Part shown: piece by piece, positions 19,052-27,955 of the stretch
Numbering within the stretch: the stretch's first letter is position 1
How the letters are laid out: each line of letters opens with the position of its first letter
Assembly (NCBI GenBank): GCA_003283415.1
Contig: QBXH01000014.1
Coordinates: forward strand, 1-34,308
DNA from: Prochlorococcus sp. AG-321-E21
GTDB lineage: Bacteria > Cyanobacteriota > Cyanobacteriia > PCC-6307 > Cyanobiaceae
Length of the DNA: 34,308 nucleotides
Direction: 5' to 3'
Translations under genes and position numbers: made by a program
The notes under the pieces: generated by a model
The model's database searches: none
Told to the model about the DNA's origin: nothing
What the model saw: only the letters and a program-made list of their open reading frames with translations

Positions 19052-20135
19052 TTAATTTAAGATTCTCAATTCCGTCTAACACATCAATTGAGATAATTTT
19101 GTCATCTTTTGTTAGCTCCTCTAATACTTCAAAACCTTCTATTACATATCCAAAGGCGGCGTTCCTTCCGTCAATTAAATTGCGACCAGCTGGATTAAGT
19201 TCTGCTTCATATAAAAAGAAGAAAAATTGAGATGATCCATCATCTACTTCTGTACTGGAATGAGACCACCCCAAGGTTCCAAGTGTTGCAAAAGGTAAAG
19301 TTGGAGTTTCTGTATAAAGGCCTAAGTCTTCAAAGGTTTCATTATAAAAAGTCTCGTTTTCGTTAGGTATTCGTATTTCCAGAGGGACATGCCTCTCTAT
19401 ATTTGTTTCAGGATCTATGTATCCAATTTCATTACCAACAGGGTCACCAGTTTGGAGAACAAAAAATTCCTCTGCTCTATTAATAGGTAAATTGCTGTAA
19501 AAATTTTTTGAAGATAAATCTATAAATGCACCAGCAGTAAGAGGTGCATTAAAACCATCTATTATTGCTTGCATATCGCCTTTAGAAGTTTTTATATTGA
19601 CTTTTGCTCTACCAAGTAATCTAGGAAGATCATCAAATTCTCTTGGAATAGAATAAGGAAATTCATTTGGTAAAAAATATTCCTCTATTCCCCCTATTTT
19701 ATTAAGTGCTTCTCTTCTTGTTGTTATGAATGAATATTTATCTTTAGATTTAGCTTCATCTTGAAGATTATCAAAATCATTTTTAAGATTTAAAAATGTT
19801 TTTTCTGCAATTTTTTGTTTTTCAATTGGTAATTCCTCTATGATTCGACTCTTATATTTTTTTAGTAAAGATTGACATTTTGTAACAGTTTTTGAAAGAG
19901 CTGGCCATCTTCCTCCTCTTACAAGATCACTTGTATCCTCTAACTTATGTTGAATTTCTTGTAGCTCAACTTGTTTGATGGGGAGTGCATTTCTAAGTAT
20001 TGCATTGGGATCTTTTACGGCGTTTCCAGTAGGTAAATCAGCTAATACTTGTGTCGGTTTTAAGAAGCAAAATTGTATTAAAATTAAAATTACAATCAAG
20101 TAATGTTTGTTCTGATTTGATAAGAAGTTTTGCAT
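19044..20135 (-). CDS. Lumenal cyclophilin-type peptidyl-prolyl isomerase (TLP40/CYP38-like)
   Basis: The 363-aa protein has a signal peptide (hydrophobic residues about 11-28, likely cleavage after QVLA near 32). A helical N-terminal domain with leucine-rich amphipathic helices follows (about 50-165), then a divergent cyclophilin domain (about 175-355) with [33 protein letters not shown] and SSQFFFFL. This order matches plant CYP38/TLP40 and its cyanobacterial homologs, which act in the thylakoid lumen in photosystem II assembly. The usual cyclophilin active-site Arg/Phe signature is degenerate, so isomerase activity may be low. The gene diverges from efp over 43 bp and overlaps the thiL start by 8 bp. 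Confidence 0.9.
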   Translation of the reverse strand: MQNFLSNQNKHYLIVILILIQFCFLKPTQVLADLPTGNAVKDPNAILRNALPIKQVELQEIQHKLEDTSDLVRGGRWPALSKTVTKCQSLLKKYKSRIIEELPIEKQKIAEKTFLNLKNDFDNLQDEAKSKDKYSFITTRREALNKIGGIEEYFLPNEFPYSIPREFDDLPRLLGRAKVNIKTSKGDMQAIIDGFNAPLTAGAFIDLSSKNFYSNLPINRAEEFFVLQTGDPVGNEIGYIDPETNIERHVPLEIRIPNENETFYNETFEDLGLYTETPTLPFATLGTLGWSHSSTEVDDGSSQFFFFLYEAELNPAGRNLIDGRNAAFGYVIEGFEVLEELTKDDKIISIDVLDGIENLKLNA

Positions 20136-20178
20136 AGCACTCTTACAGGTTTATGATCCTTGGGTATGTAATACAGGA

Positions 20179-20739
20179 ATGATTTCCAGTAACGATTTTC
20201 GCACAGGTACCACCATCGAGATAGATGGACAAGTATGGCGCGTAGTAGAATTCCTACATGTCAAGCCTGGTAAAGGCTCTGCTTTTGTGCGAACCAAATT
20301 AAAATCAGTTCGAAACGGCAATGTAGTCGAAAAAACTTTTCGCGCTGGAGAATCAGTACAACAAGCTGTTCTTGAAAAGTCTAACCTGCAACATACTTAT
20401 GTGGAGTCAGGTGATTACGTTTTTATGGATATGAAAAGTTTTGAAGAAACAAGACTCTCCTCTGATCAAATCGGTAGAGGTTCAAAATATTTAAAAGAAG
20501 GTATGGAGGTTAATGTGATTTTTTATAAAGATAAAGTTTTAGAAGTTGAACTTCCAATCTCTATAACTTTAAAAGTTACAGAAACAGACCCTGGAGTTAA
20601 AGGAGATACTGCAAGTGGGGGTACTAAACCAGCTATCCTAGAAACAGGTGCTCAAGTTATGGTCCCTTTGTTTATTTCCGTAGGAGAAATGATAAAGGTC
20701 GATACCCGTAATGATAGTTATCTTGGACGTGAAAACTAA
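20179..20739 (+). CDS. efp: Translation elongation factor P
   Basis: EF-P relieves ribosome stalling at polyproline stretches. The 186-aa protein has the three beta-barrel layout: an N-terminal KOW-like domain with [18 protein letters not shown] carrying Lys at about residue 32, the site modified in many species. Middle and C-terminal OB domains follow, ending with the signature [34 protein letters not shown]. The modification type cannot be told here; no epmA/epmB is in the window. Its stop codon overlaps the accB start by one base (TAATG), so the two are translationally coupled, a pairing found in many cyanobacteria. Confidence 0.97.
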   Translation: MISSNDFRTGTTIEIDGQVWRVVEFLHVKPGKGSAFVRTKLKSVRNGNVVEKTFRAGESVQQAVLEKSNLQHTYVESGDYVFMDMKSFEETRLSSDQIGRGSKYLKEGMEVNVIFYKDKVLEVELPISITLKVTETDPGVKGDTASGGTKPAILETGAQVMVPLFISVGEMIKVDTRNDSYLGREN

Positions 20740-21245
20740 TGGCTATGAAATTAGATCATGATGACTTAGATCGCTTGATAGAAAAAATTTCTACAAGCGA
20801 TATTCAAGAATTTTCTCTTGAAGGAGAAGATTTTAAACTTGAAATAAAAAGAAATTTGTTTGGTCAAAATTATTCAACTAATAATTCACTTGTAAACAAT
20901 TCTTCTGAGAGCCAAATCATTGCCTCTCAATCAGCTCCAACTGATAATATCAATCTTACAACTAATACTGAAGTCTCTCAGGTGGCTCCTCCAGGACGCT
21001 CAGATCTTGTAGATATTACTTCTCCTATGGTTGGAACATTTTATAGAGCTGCAGCTCCTGGAGACGCTCCATTTGTTGACTTAGGAAGTAAAATTAGTAT
21101 CGGGCAAACGATTTGTATACTTGAAGCTATGAAGTTAATGAATGAAATTGAATCAGAGTTTAATGCTGAAATCGTAGAAATCCTTGTTGAAAATGGAACA
21201 CCCGTAGAGTTTGGACAAATATTAATGCGTGTTAAACAGTCTTGA
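20739..21245 (+). CDS. accB: Biotin carboxyl carrier protein of acetyl-CoA carboxylase
   Basis: AccB (BCCP) carries the biotin that shuttles carboxyl groups between biotin carboxylase and carboxyltransferase in fatty-acid synthesis. The 168-aa protein has an N-terminal region (MKLDHDDLDRLIEKIS...FSLEGEDFKLEIKR), a Ser/Thr/Asn-rich flexible linker (about 45-85), and the biotinyl domain. The domain has SPMVGTFYRAAAPGDAPFVDLGS and the biotin site EAMKLMNEIESE, with the modified Lys at about 132. The start overlaps the efp stop by one base. The last 24 bases overlap the 3' end of convergent pdxA. Confidence 0.97.
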   Translation: MAMKLDHDDLDRLIEKISTSDIQEFSLEGEDFKLEIKRNLFGQNYSTNNSLVNNSSESQIIASQSAPTDNINLTTNTEVSQVAPPGRSDLVDITSPMVGTFYRAAAPGDAPFVDLGSKISIGQTICILEAMKLMNEIESEFNAEIVEILVENGTPVEFGQILMRVKQS

Positions 21246-22262
21246 ATGTTTAGTCAAATTAAAAGCTGTTTTTATTGCTTCAACCATACTTTGAGATTGT
21301 GCTACTCCCTTGCCTGCAATATCAAAACCAGTTCCATGATCGGGAGATGTTCTAATAAATGGTAAACCAATAGTTGTATTAACTGAGTAATTAAGAGCTA
21401 TAACTTTTATTGGAATTAATCCCTGATCATGATACATAGCAAGAATTCCATCATGAGTTGGAGCTGTTTTATCTCTCCAAGCTTTTGCAGATGAATTCCA
21501 GCAAGTATCAGGCGAAATAGGACCTGATAATTGAACTCCATTATTTTGTTTTCTCCAGCTAATTACTGCATTGTTTATCCAATCGTTTTCTTCGCTTCCT
21601 AATATTCCTTCTTCCCCAGCATGTGGGTTTAATCCGGCAACTTTTAGAATGGGTTTTTTAACGTAAGTTTTGCAAAAGTTAGAAAATAAATCTAATTTTT
21701 TATGAATTAATTTTGTAGATAATTGTTTTGGTACTTCGCATAGAGGTATGTGTGTAGTTGCTAATAAGGTGTTAAATCTCCAACCAGTTATTGGGGATTT
21801 AGCTGTAAATAACATGCCAACATTATTAGCTTGACAAGATTCGGCTAATAATTCTGTTTGACCAGAATAATTATGGCCTGCTAAAGCCCATGACTTTTTA
21901 CAAATAGGTCCAGTAACTAGTGCTGCATTTGGATACTTTTTGACAATTTCAATAGCTTTTTTTAAGTATAAAAAACTTGCATTCCCATCTCTTTCTTTTT
22001 GTTTATTTATTTCACAAGGAACTTTAATGTCGTATATTTGATAATTATTAGGATCTGCAATATTTTTGATTCCTATAGATTTAAGATTTTTATAAGTATT
22101 TTTTAAGTGAATTTCTGATCCAACAATAATAAAATCAAGATTTTTTGGAATTTCTTTTGAAAAAAGAGCTTTTAAAATTATTTCTGGTCCGACACCTGAT
22201 TCGTCTCCAACGCTAATAATTATTTTAATTTTATCTTCAATATTATTGCTTTGATTATTCAT
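21222..22262 (-). CDS. pdxA: 4-hydroxythreonine-4-phosphate dehydrogenase
   Basis: PdxA oxidises 4-phosphohydroxy-L-threonine in the DXP-dependent route to pyridoxal phosphate. The protein is about 346 aa from ATG 22262; a TTG two codons upstream (22268) is possible. It has ISVGDESGVGPEIILKAL at the start, the metal-binding His in ATTHIPLCEVP, AGLNPHAGEEGILG and AMYHDQGLIPIKV, and the ending FIRTSPDHGTGFDIAGKG. Its 3' end overlaps accB by 24 bp on the other strand. The epimerase-like gene lies 100 bp upstream on the same strand. Confidence 0.96.
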   Translation of the reverse strand: MNNQSNNIEDKIKIIISVGDESGVGPEIILKALFSKEIPKNLDFIIVGSEIHLKNTYKNLKSIGIKNIADPNNYQIYDIKVPCEINKQKERDGNASFLYLKKAIEIVKKYPNAALVTGPICKKSWALAGHNYSGQTELLAESCQANNVGMLFTAKSPITGWRFNTLLATTHIPLCEVPKQLSTKLIHKKLDLFSNFCKTYVKKPILKVAGLNPHAGEEGILGSEENDWINNAVISWRKQNNGVQLSGPISPDTCWNSSAKAWRDKTAPTHDGILAMYHDQGLIPIKVIALNYSVNTTIGLPFIRTSPDHGTGFDIAGKGVAQSQSMVEAIKTAFNLTKHSRLFNTH

Positions 22263-22362
22263 AATCAATCATTAAAATATGAAAAATCAGAACTTTGATT
22301 TGCTTTTAAAATTAGCTTTAAATTAAATCTATTAAATCCAAAACGAAAAATATTTAGAATCA

Positions 22363-23247
22363 TTACTTATTTATATTAGTAAGGCAGTTATTTAAACCTA
22401 CTTGGTAGTTTTTATAAATAAGTTTATAACCTAACTTGTTACACAATAATTTGTTGGAAACCCTTCTATTTTCTATCCAAAATGATTGGGCTATTGGAGA
22501 TAAATCTTTTTTAGCATCTTCGAATAATATTTTTTTAGGCATTTTTAATCCAAGTAATTTATAGCCATATTTTATAACTTCAATTTGTGAGCAAGGCTCA
22601 TCATCTGCGATATTAATTATTGGATGAAAATCCAAATTATTTTTATTTTGTATTAAATAAATAATTGCATTTGTAATATCAGCAACATGAATTCTTGAGA
22701 AAACTTGATTTTCTTTATCTATCACTTTGATTTTTCGTGTTTTAATAGCTTCTAGAGTTGATCTTCCTGGACCATAAATTCCCGGTAATCTAAAAATTTG
22801 TATTGGCAAATTGGAATTAATCCATTCTTTCTCACAATTTAATCTTCTTTGACTTCTTTCTTGAAAAGGATTGGGTTGATCTTTTTCAGAAACCCAATCA
22901 CCATAAGTGTTTCCATAAACACCAGTAGTGGATAGATATCCAACCCATTTGAGAGATAAATTTTTAATTTTGTTGCGAAGTCTTTTTAATACTGGGTCGT
23001 TACCGTTTTTATCAGGAGGTATGCAACTAAGAATATGAGTGACTCCTTCAAAGATTGAATCTTCAGGTATTGAATCATTTTCGCTATTAAAAATAAAACT
23101 ATTGCGGTCATTACGTATAGACCGAGAACTTGTTAACGCGACACAGCCTAGTTTTCTAATAGCTTTTGCAAAATAGTCTCCGCTAAAACCTCCTCCAAAG
23201 ATTAGAAATTTATTTTTTATTGTAAGGTGACTTGCTGAATCGATCAT
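22363..23247 (-). CDS. NAD(P)-dependent epimerase/dehydratase-like protein (SDR)
   Basis: This is a 294-aa atypical or extended short-chain dehydrogenase/reductase. It has a Rossmann nucleotide loop (LIFGGGFSGDYFAKAIRKLG, with GGGFSG in place of GxxGxxG), ILSCIPPDKNGNDP, WVGYLSTTGVYGNTYGDWVSEKD (active-site Ser/Thr and Tyr region), and FRLPGIYGPGRSTLEAI. The pattern matches the YeeZ-like group often annotated as nucleoside-diphosphate-sugar epimerases, but the substrate is unknown. The canonical YxxxK is not evident after the VYG motif, so catalysis may be altered. It is followed downstream by pdxA on the same strand and diverges from a 78-aa gene over 36 bp. Confidence 0.82.
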   Translation of the reverse strand: MIDSASHLTIKNKFLIFGGGFSGDYFAKAIRKLGCVALTSSRSIRNDRNSFIFNSENDSIPEDSIFEGVTHILSCIPPDKNGNDPVLKRLRNKIKNLSLKWVGYLSTTGVYGNTYGDWVSEKDQPNPFQERSQRRLNCEKEWINSNLPIQIFRLPGIYGPGRSTLEAIKTRKIKVIDKENQVFSRIHVADITNAIIYLIQNKNNLDFHPIINIADDEPCSQIEVIKYGYKLLGLKMPKKILFEDAKKDLSPIAQSFWIENRRVSNKLLCNKLGYKLIYKNYQVGLNNCLTNINK

Positions 23248-23283
23248 GTAGTATTATAAATAGTACAAATGTATTATTAAAAA

Positions 23284-23520
23284 ATGCAGACTTTAATTCA
23301 GCCTGAGTTGAAACAAAAGATAGCTAGTTTTGATCGTTCAACTTATCAAACTAAAGAAAAATTAAATAATTCAAAATTTGGCATAGATCTTAAATTCTAT
23401 CAAAAATTATTTGTAATACTTTTCACATCGTGTGTATTTTTAATATTTCCTGAATCCCCTCAAGATTCAGAATTGTTATGTAATAAGTATAATTCTGCTG
23501 AGGCTTGTAATGTTTGGTAA
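23284..23520 (+). CDS. Small protein with one hydrophobic segment, unknown function
   Basis: The 78-aa frame starts with ATG at 23284 (MQTLIQPELKQKIASFDRS) and has a charged first half and a hydrophobic stretch at about residues 43-60 (FYQKLFVILFTSCVFLIF). A short tail holds two Cys (LLCNKYNSAEACNVW). I do not recognise the family. It may be a single-pass membrane protein. The stop abuts the stop of the convergent HNH gene with no gap, and it diverges from the epimerase gene, so it is placed like a real gene. The likelihood that it is coding rests on start placement, base composition and tight fit between neighbours. Confidence 0.65.
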   Translation: MQTLIQPELKQKIASFDRSTYQTKEKLNNSKFGIDLKFYQKLFVILFTSCVFLIFPESPQDSELLCNKYNSAEACNVW

Positions 23521-23922
23521 TTAAGCAGCATTATATTGATTGTCATCAAATTCATAATTTTCATTCTTTTTATTAAAACTAGGGTTTGCCCATTGTAATA
23601 ATCTTATAGCTAATCTTAAATCACCATCTAACCATGCTCTTATAGCCATAGCTCTTCTAGGATCATAGAATTTTTGTTTTCGATACCAATACAAAGCATT
23701 ATTATCTGATTTGTCCCCATTACATGATAAGCATGCTGGGACGCAATTTTCGGTCGTACTTGATCCTCCCTGACTTCTTGGAAGTATGTGATCAATTGAT
23801 TCTGAAGGTTTCCCACAGTAAATGCAACTTTTCCCTGTAAACCTATGAATTGATTTTCGCCATTGCCTGAATCTGATTTTAGGGCATAAATCTTCTAAAA
23901 AGACAGCATCATTAATATGCAT
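23521..23922 (-). CDS. HNH endonuclease family protein
   Basis: The 133-aa protein has an HNH/zinc-knuckle nuclease core: CIYCGKPSESIDHILPRSQGGSSTTENCVPACLSCNGDKSDN (about residues 33-75; CxxC pairs at both ends, His in DHI, Asn in ENC). HNH nucleases of this small, stand-alone type occur in most picocyanobacteria as conserved genes of unknown role, and in phages. There is no methylase, intron or intein next to it, so it is not obviously a restriction or homing system. The C-terminal half (YWYRKQKFYDPRRAMAIRAWLDGD) is not recognised. It converges on the 78-aa gene. Confidence 0.85.
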   Translation of the reverse strand: MHINDAVFLEDLCPKIRFRQWRKSIHRFTGKSCIYCGKPSESIDHILPRSQGGSSTTENCVPACLSCNGDKSDNNALYWYRKQKFYDPRRAMAIRAWLDGDLRLAIRLLQWANPSFNKKNENYEFDDNQYNAA

Positions 23923-24091
23923 TCAGATTCTTTAGTTAGGCATAATTTTGGCAGATTTATGATAGAAGTCAATATTTTTTTATTATTTTATGGATTATAT
24001 TTCTAAAATTAAATATATTTAATGTATATAATTATACCTAATAAATAATATTTAATTTATAACTTTAATGTAGTTAATTATACTTAAAAAC

Positions 24092-24511
24092 TTAGTAGCT
24101 ATACCTATCAATGGTTTCTTCAGTGTAATTGTTATTTTCTTTTTCCTGTAAAAGTTTTTCTTGTTTCCGCTTTTTTTCTTTTCTATTATTTTCTAATTGC
24201 AGTTTTCTATCAGGATGAAGTTGATCTAAATATTCAACGCAATAAGAAAACTTATCTCTTTCTCTTACAACTGTTTCAATAATTTGTCCGGCGGCCTGCT
24301 TTGGAGAGGTCTTAAATAATCCTCCTTTTTGTTTTTTAATGTAACTATAAGCTGCTTGCCAACTGCTTTCATGATTATTCCCACCATCCCGCATTGTACA
24401 AAAAATTTCTGCGCCAAATGAACCTGCACTTGCCTTAGGGATAAATAATAAAGTTGGCAAACACGTTACAATTAAGGTAAAAATTAACTTTGGATCTTTG
24501 TTCCATTTCAT
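24092..24511 (-). CDS. Secreted or membrane-anchored small protein, unknown function
   Basis: The 139-aa frame starts MKWNKDPKLIFTLIVTCLPTLLFIPKASAGSFGAEIFCTMRDGG: a clear signal peptide with a predicted AxA cut near SAG. A conserved-looking segment follows with two Cys (FCTMRDGG and FSYCVEYLDQLHPD), then a Lys/Glu/Asn-rich tail. This arrangement is familiar from conserved picocyanobacterial hypothetical proteins, but I assign no function. Two Cys suggest a disulfide outside the cytosol. It is flanked by 169 bp of very AT-rich DNA downstream and the broken AbrB gene upstream. Confidence 0.72.
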   Translation of the reverse strand: MKWNKDPKLIFTLIVTCLPTLLFIPKASAGSFGAEIFCTMRDGGNNHESSWQAAYSYIKKQKGGLFKTSPKQAAGQIIETVVRERDKFSYCVEYLDQLHPDRKLQLENNRKEKKRKQEKLLQEKENNNYTEETIDRYSY

Positions 24512-24569
24512 GTGTTTCTTGACTGTCTACTTAAAAAATATCTTTTATTTTGATTATGTCTAGATAATT

Positions 24570-25083
24570 TTAAGATTTTATTATTCCAAATGGAGTCAAC
24601 TTTTTAACAATTAATGGCAGAATTAAAAAAATGGTAACTAATCTAACTGCGTGTAAGGTTGCAACCGCAGGTCCTACACCATATTCAGAACCAACTAAAC
24701 TCATACCGCTTATTCCTCCTGGAGCTGCATCTAGAATTGTGGTTATTATATCTACATTAAGTAATCTGTTAGTCCATAAACCAATTGCTAGTCCTGTAAT
24801 TATTAGTGTAAAATGTTATTAAAATTGAAAGTTTCAACAAACTTTGTAATTCAACTAATGAGCTCTTAATTAAGCTAGTTCTAATTACGGTTCCAATGCC
24901 TATTTTCAATATAGTTCTTATGCAATTTGGCCACGAGGCAGAATCAACTTTCCCGCTGATGCTTAAAATACTTGCACTTATTAAAGCACCTGTAAGTGGA
25001 GTTGCGGGGATGCCTGTTTTTAAAGCCAATGCCCCAAAAGCTGAACCAGCAATTAAATAATAAATAAGATTTATATTTGACAT
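24570..25083 (-). pseudogene. AbrB-type membrane protein gene broken by one frameshift
   Basis: Read on the minus strand, the first frame from ATG 25083 gives MSNINLIYYLIAGSAFGALALKTG... and runs to ...KLSILITFYTNN, then stops at 24769. The rest of the family sequence continues in another frame: TLIITGLAIGLWTNRLLNVD, then DAAPGGISGMSLVGSEYGVGPAVATLHAVRLVTIFLILPL, to a stop at 24570-24572. Joining the two needs removal of one base at a run of four A's on the plus strand (24810-24813). The whole is about 170 codons, the size of one AbrB membrane domain (formerly called ammonia monooxygenase). Several Gly positions in the first half look replaced (GTVIRTS), which fits decay, but a one-base sequencing error is also possible. 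Confidence 0.82.
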
Positions 25084-25366
25084 TTAGAAAATAAACTGTA
25101 TTTACTAAATATTAGAAATAAATTTAAAGGCTAGGATTTTTAAAAACATGTTGTTTTTTACTTATTTAAAAAATTCCTTATGAAATTTAATATTTTTTAT
25201 TTGCGATAAACAAAAATTAATGAGCTCAATATTTAGGCTTTAAGCTTATTTTCAAGTTTAAAAATGCTTATTATATTTGAATTAAAAATTCAATATTAAA
25301 AATTAGTTTGATTTTTTCTGCATAATGGGCCTTTGAGTTGCCATAATGTTAAAAAGTATTATTTTT
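25084..25366. other. AT-rich intergenic region
   Basis: About 280 bp between the broken AbrB gene and the 65-aa gene. The DNA is very AT-rich. I see no tRNA, clear terminator or repeat. The promoter for the 65-aa gene should lie here but none is distinct enough to call. Confidence 0.3.
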
Positions 25367-25564
25367 ATGTCACCGCAAATTTCTTATAGAGGTAATAAAA
25401 ACCCAATTACAAAAAAATTATCCTTTTTTGAAGGTGGTCATCAACTCGAGAAATTAGAATTCGCTCTTGCTGTTGCTCAAACCAAAGGTGACGAAGAAAA
25501 ATCGTTAGTTTTAAGAAAAAAAATAGTTGAATTAGGCGGAAATGTGGAAGAACCTGGAACTTAG
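25367..25564 (+). CDS. Small conserved-looking hypothetical protein
   Basis: The frame from ATG 25367 encodes 65 aa beginning MSPQISYRGNKNPITKKLSFFEGGHQLEKLEFALAVAQ and ending ELGGNVEEPGT. An ATG seven codons upstream (25346) would add MLKSIIF; I prefer the downstream start because the added residues look non-homologous to the polar start that follows. The protein is soluble and charged with one likely helical region, and looks like a small conserved picocyanobacterial protein, but I cannot name the family. It lies 9 bp from the convergent aminotransferase end. Confidence 0.7.
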   Translation: MSPQISYRGNKNPITKKLSFFEGGHQLEKLEFALAVAQTKGDEEKSLVLRKKIVELGGNVEEPGT

Positions 25565-25573
25565 ATTATTTTC

Positions 25574-26728
25574 TTAGAGGTTGCATGATGCTATTTTTAA
25601 AGCCTCTCCTGCTTTTTCAGTAGAAATTATATTTTGTTCGACTAATGTATTTCCTATAGCTGCTATCACTGCAATTATATCCTTATTATTTATGTAGCCT
25701 AAGTGACCAACTCTAAATATTTTTCCTTTTAAATGATCTTGTCCTCCAGCCAACAAAATATCATATTTATTTTTTATAGTTTTTCTAAAATGTTCTGCAT
25801 CTATATTTTCAATTTGAATTGCAGTAACTGCGGGACTTAAATGTTTTTCATCAGCAAATAATTTGAGATTAAGTGTTTTTATTGCTTCACTGACTGCTAC
25901 TTTGTGTTTTTCATGTCTTTTAAAAATTTTATCTAGTCCTTCATCTTTCATCATTCTCAAAGATTCATCCAAAGCAAAAACTAAGTTTACTGCTGGAGTA
26001 TAAGGATTGCTATTGCTTGAAAGACTCTTTTTATATGATTTTAAATTTAAATAAAATTTAGGTAAATTAGAATTTTCTGAAGCTTGCCATGCTTTCTCGC
26101 TCATAGACACAAAGCTTAATCCTGGAGGTATCATGTATCCTTTTTGAGATCCAGAAGCAACAATATCTAGCTCCCAATCATCTACCGGTACATTACAAGC
26201 TCCAATACTTGTTACGCAGTCAATAATTGATAAAGCTTTTTTATGATTACGAATATAAGAACTTATTGTTTTTAAATCATTAATTACTCCTGTTGAGGTT
26301 TCTGAATGTGTAAGAATAACTGCTTTTATTTCTTTTTTATCATCTTTTTCTAAAATTGTTTTAAAAATTTCCGGATCAAGTGGTGCCCCCCATTCCGCAT
26401 TAATTTCAATTACTTCGAGTCCGAATTCTTTTGCAACTTTTACCCATCTTTGGCCAAACTTCCCATTTTCACCACAAATAACTTTGTCTCCTTTGCTTAA
26501 TGTACTTATTATGCCTGCTTCCATGGCAGCGGTTCCACTACCTGTAATTGTTAAAATATCATTTTTTGTTTGATGTAGCCATTGTAGATTTTTAGTAGTT
26601 TTCTCAATAAGGTCTTGAAAATCTTTACTTCTATGACCTATAGGATGCCTTCCTAATGCTTGTAAAACTTTTTCTGGAACTGGTGTGGGACCAGGTATCA
26701 TCAATGATAATTTTTGTTGTATGGCCAC
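25574..26728 (-). CDS. Serine/alanine-glyoxylate-type aminotransferase (class V, PLP)
   Basis: The 384-aa protein belongs to the class V PLP aminotransferases close to alanine-glyoxylate and serine-pyruvate aminotransferases. It starts IPGPTPVPEKVLQALGRHPIGHRS (substrate-side N-terminus) and has GSGTAAMEAG, HSETSTGV, IIDCVTSIGACNVPVDDWELDIVASGSQKGYMIPPGL with the PLP lysine at about 196, and a C-terminal RVGHLGYI. A photorespiratory role (glyoxylate to glycine) is likely. Older cyanobacterial annotations call this the small subunit of a soluble hydrogenase; the sequence shows no metal-cluster ligands for that. It diverges from cbiD over 60 bp. Confidence 0.92.
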   Translation of the reverse strand: MAIQQKLSLMIPGPTPVPEKVLQALGRHPIGHRSKDFQDLIEKTTKNLQWLHQTKNDILTITGSGTAAMEAGIISTLSKGDKVICGENGKFGQRWVKVAKEFGLEVIEINAEWGAPLDPEIFKTILEKDDKKEIKAVILTHSETSTGVINDLKTISSYIRNHKKALSIIDCVTSIGACNVPVDDWELDIVASGSQKGYMIPPGLSFVSMSEKAWQASENSNLPKFYLNLKSYKKSLSSNSNPYTPAVNLVFALDESLRMMKDEGLDKIFKRHEKHKVAVSEAIKTLNLKLFADEKHLSPAVTAIQIENIDAEHFRKTIKNKYDILLAGGQDHLKGKIFRVGHLGYINNKDIIAVIAAIGNTLVEQNIISTEKAGEALKIASCNL

Positions 26729-26788
26729 TTTTTTATTAATAAGTCATTCTAAGATTAGTAGTCATAAAATATTTTTCAATTACTTGAT

Positions 26789-27907
26789 TTGAAAAAAGGA
26801 TTTTCTTTACCTTTATGGTTAACTGGAGCTGCCATGTCAGCAATAAAAAAATTAATAGGATTACCATTTAAAGATTATGAATTAATTAAAATTCCTAAAG
26901 ATAATAACCTTATAAAAATTAAGGTTCATTCTTCTGCACTAATTAATGGAGGGTCTCATTCCCTTGGAATTTCTTTTGTAGATTCTGGACTTGATCTTGA
27001 CCTAACGCAAAACTTAGAAATATGGACAATCGCTTCTTTAGAAAAAGCTCATAAGGCAAGTAATAAGCCACTAGATCGAATCAATATTATTCCTGGTCAG
27101 GGTGTTGGTATTGATCAAAAGACGTTTAAGATCTGTATTTCTAATTTTGCGAAAGAAGTATTAGCTGAAAATTTACTAGATATTATTCCTGAAGGATACA
27201 AACTGCATTTAGAAATTATATTTCCAAATGGAAAATTTTTGGCTGAAAGAACAAGTAATAAATCATTTGGAATCGTTGAAGGGCTATCAATTATAGGTAC
27301 TAGTGCTGAAACTTTTTCAAGTGCTTCACCTGACCAATTGAAAAATGCAAAAGCTCAGCTAAAACAAATTATTGCTAATGAATTTTGTGACACAATTATT
27401 TTTGTTATTGGTGAAAATGGTTTACATTTAGCAAAAAGTCTCAACACAAAATTTCCTATTATTAAAGTAGGTAATTGGATAGGACCATTAATAGTTGATG
27501 CTGCACTACAAAATATCAAAACAGTAATTCTTTTTGGCTATCATGGCAAATTAGTTAAATTAGCTGGAGGAATTTTTCATACTCATAATCATTTAGCTGA
27601 TGCAAGAATTGAAATTCTTGTTTATTTAGCAGTAGAATCAGAGGTTCCAATTGAAATAATTAAAAAATTATCACAAGCAAAGACAGTTGAAGATGCCTTG
27701 TTACTTCTTGAAAGTTTTAGTTTTTCTATGGCTGACAAACTATGGAATAAATTATCAGATACTGTTGAAAAGCGCTCTATAGAATATGTAAATAGATATA
27801 CAACAACCGATATGAAAGTTGCAGCAATTATTTTTGATAGAAAGAGAATAATTCGTTGGTCAGGTAACAATAGTAAAGATTATATTTCTGCTTTCAAAGG
27901 TTTCTAA
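26789..27907 (+). CDS. cbiD: Cobalt-precorrin-5B (C1)-methyltransferase
   Basis: CbiD methylates C-1 of cobalt-precorrin-5B in the anaerobic (early cobalt) route to the corrin ring. The 372-aa protein has KKGFSLPLWLTGAAMSAIKKLIG at the start, SLINGGSHSLGISF-like acidic/Gly region, PGQGVGIDQ, GFSxxxGTSAETFSSASPDQL-like IIGTSAETF segment, and KLAGGIFHTHNHLADARIE near the middle, all matching the CbiD family. The start is TTG at 26789; no ATG lies close by. It diverges from the aminotransferase and precedes guaA by 48 bp. Prochlorococcus makes a B12-type corrinoid, and QueG here is one expected user. Confidence 0.93.
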   Translation: MKKGFSLPLWLTGAAMSAIKKLIGLPFKDYELIKIPKDNNLIKIKVHSSALINGGSHSLGISFVDSGLDLDLTQNLEIWTIASLEKAHKASNKPLDRINIIPGQGVGIDQKTFKICISNFAKEVLAENLLDIIPEGYKLHLEIIFPNGKFLAERTSNKSFGIVEGLSIIGTSAETFSSASPDQLKNAKAQLKQIIANEFCDTIIFVIGENGLHLAKSLNTKFPIIKVGNWIGPLIVDAALQNIKTVILFGYHGKLVKLAGGIFHTHNHLADARIEILVYLAVESEVPIEIIKKLSQAKTVEDALLLLESFSFSMADKLWNKLSDTVEKRSIEYVNRYTTTDMKVAAIIFDRKRIIRWSGNNSKDYISAFKGF

Positions 27908-27955
27908 TTTTAAGTGGTTCATGTTTTTGTAAATAAATTGAGGTAACTTTTATAC

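Noticed and set aside
23521-23922. HNH gene as part of a restriction-modification or homing system
   Set aside because: No methylase, intron, intein or repeat flanks it; the neighbours are ordinary.
24631-24822. Rightward 63-codon frame
   Set aside because: It is antisense to the second part of the broken AbrB gene, whose conserved motifs read on the minus strand.
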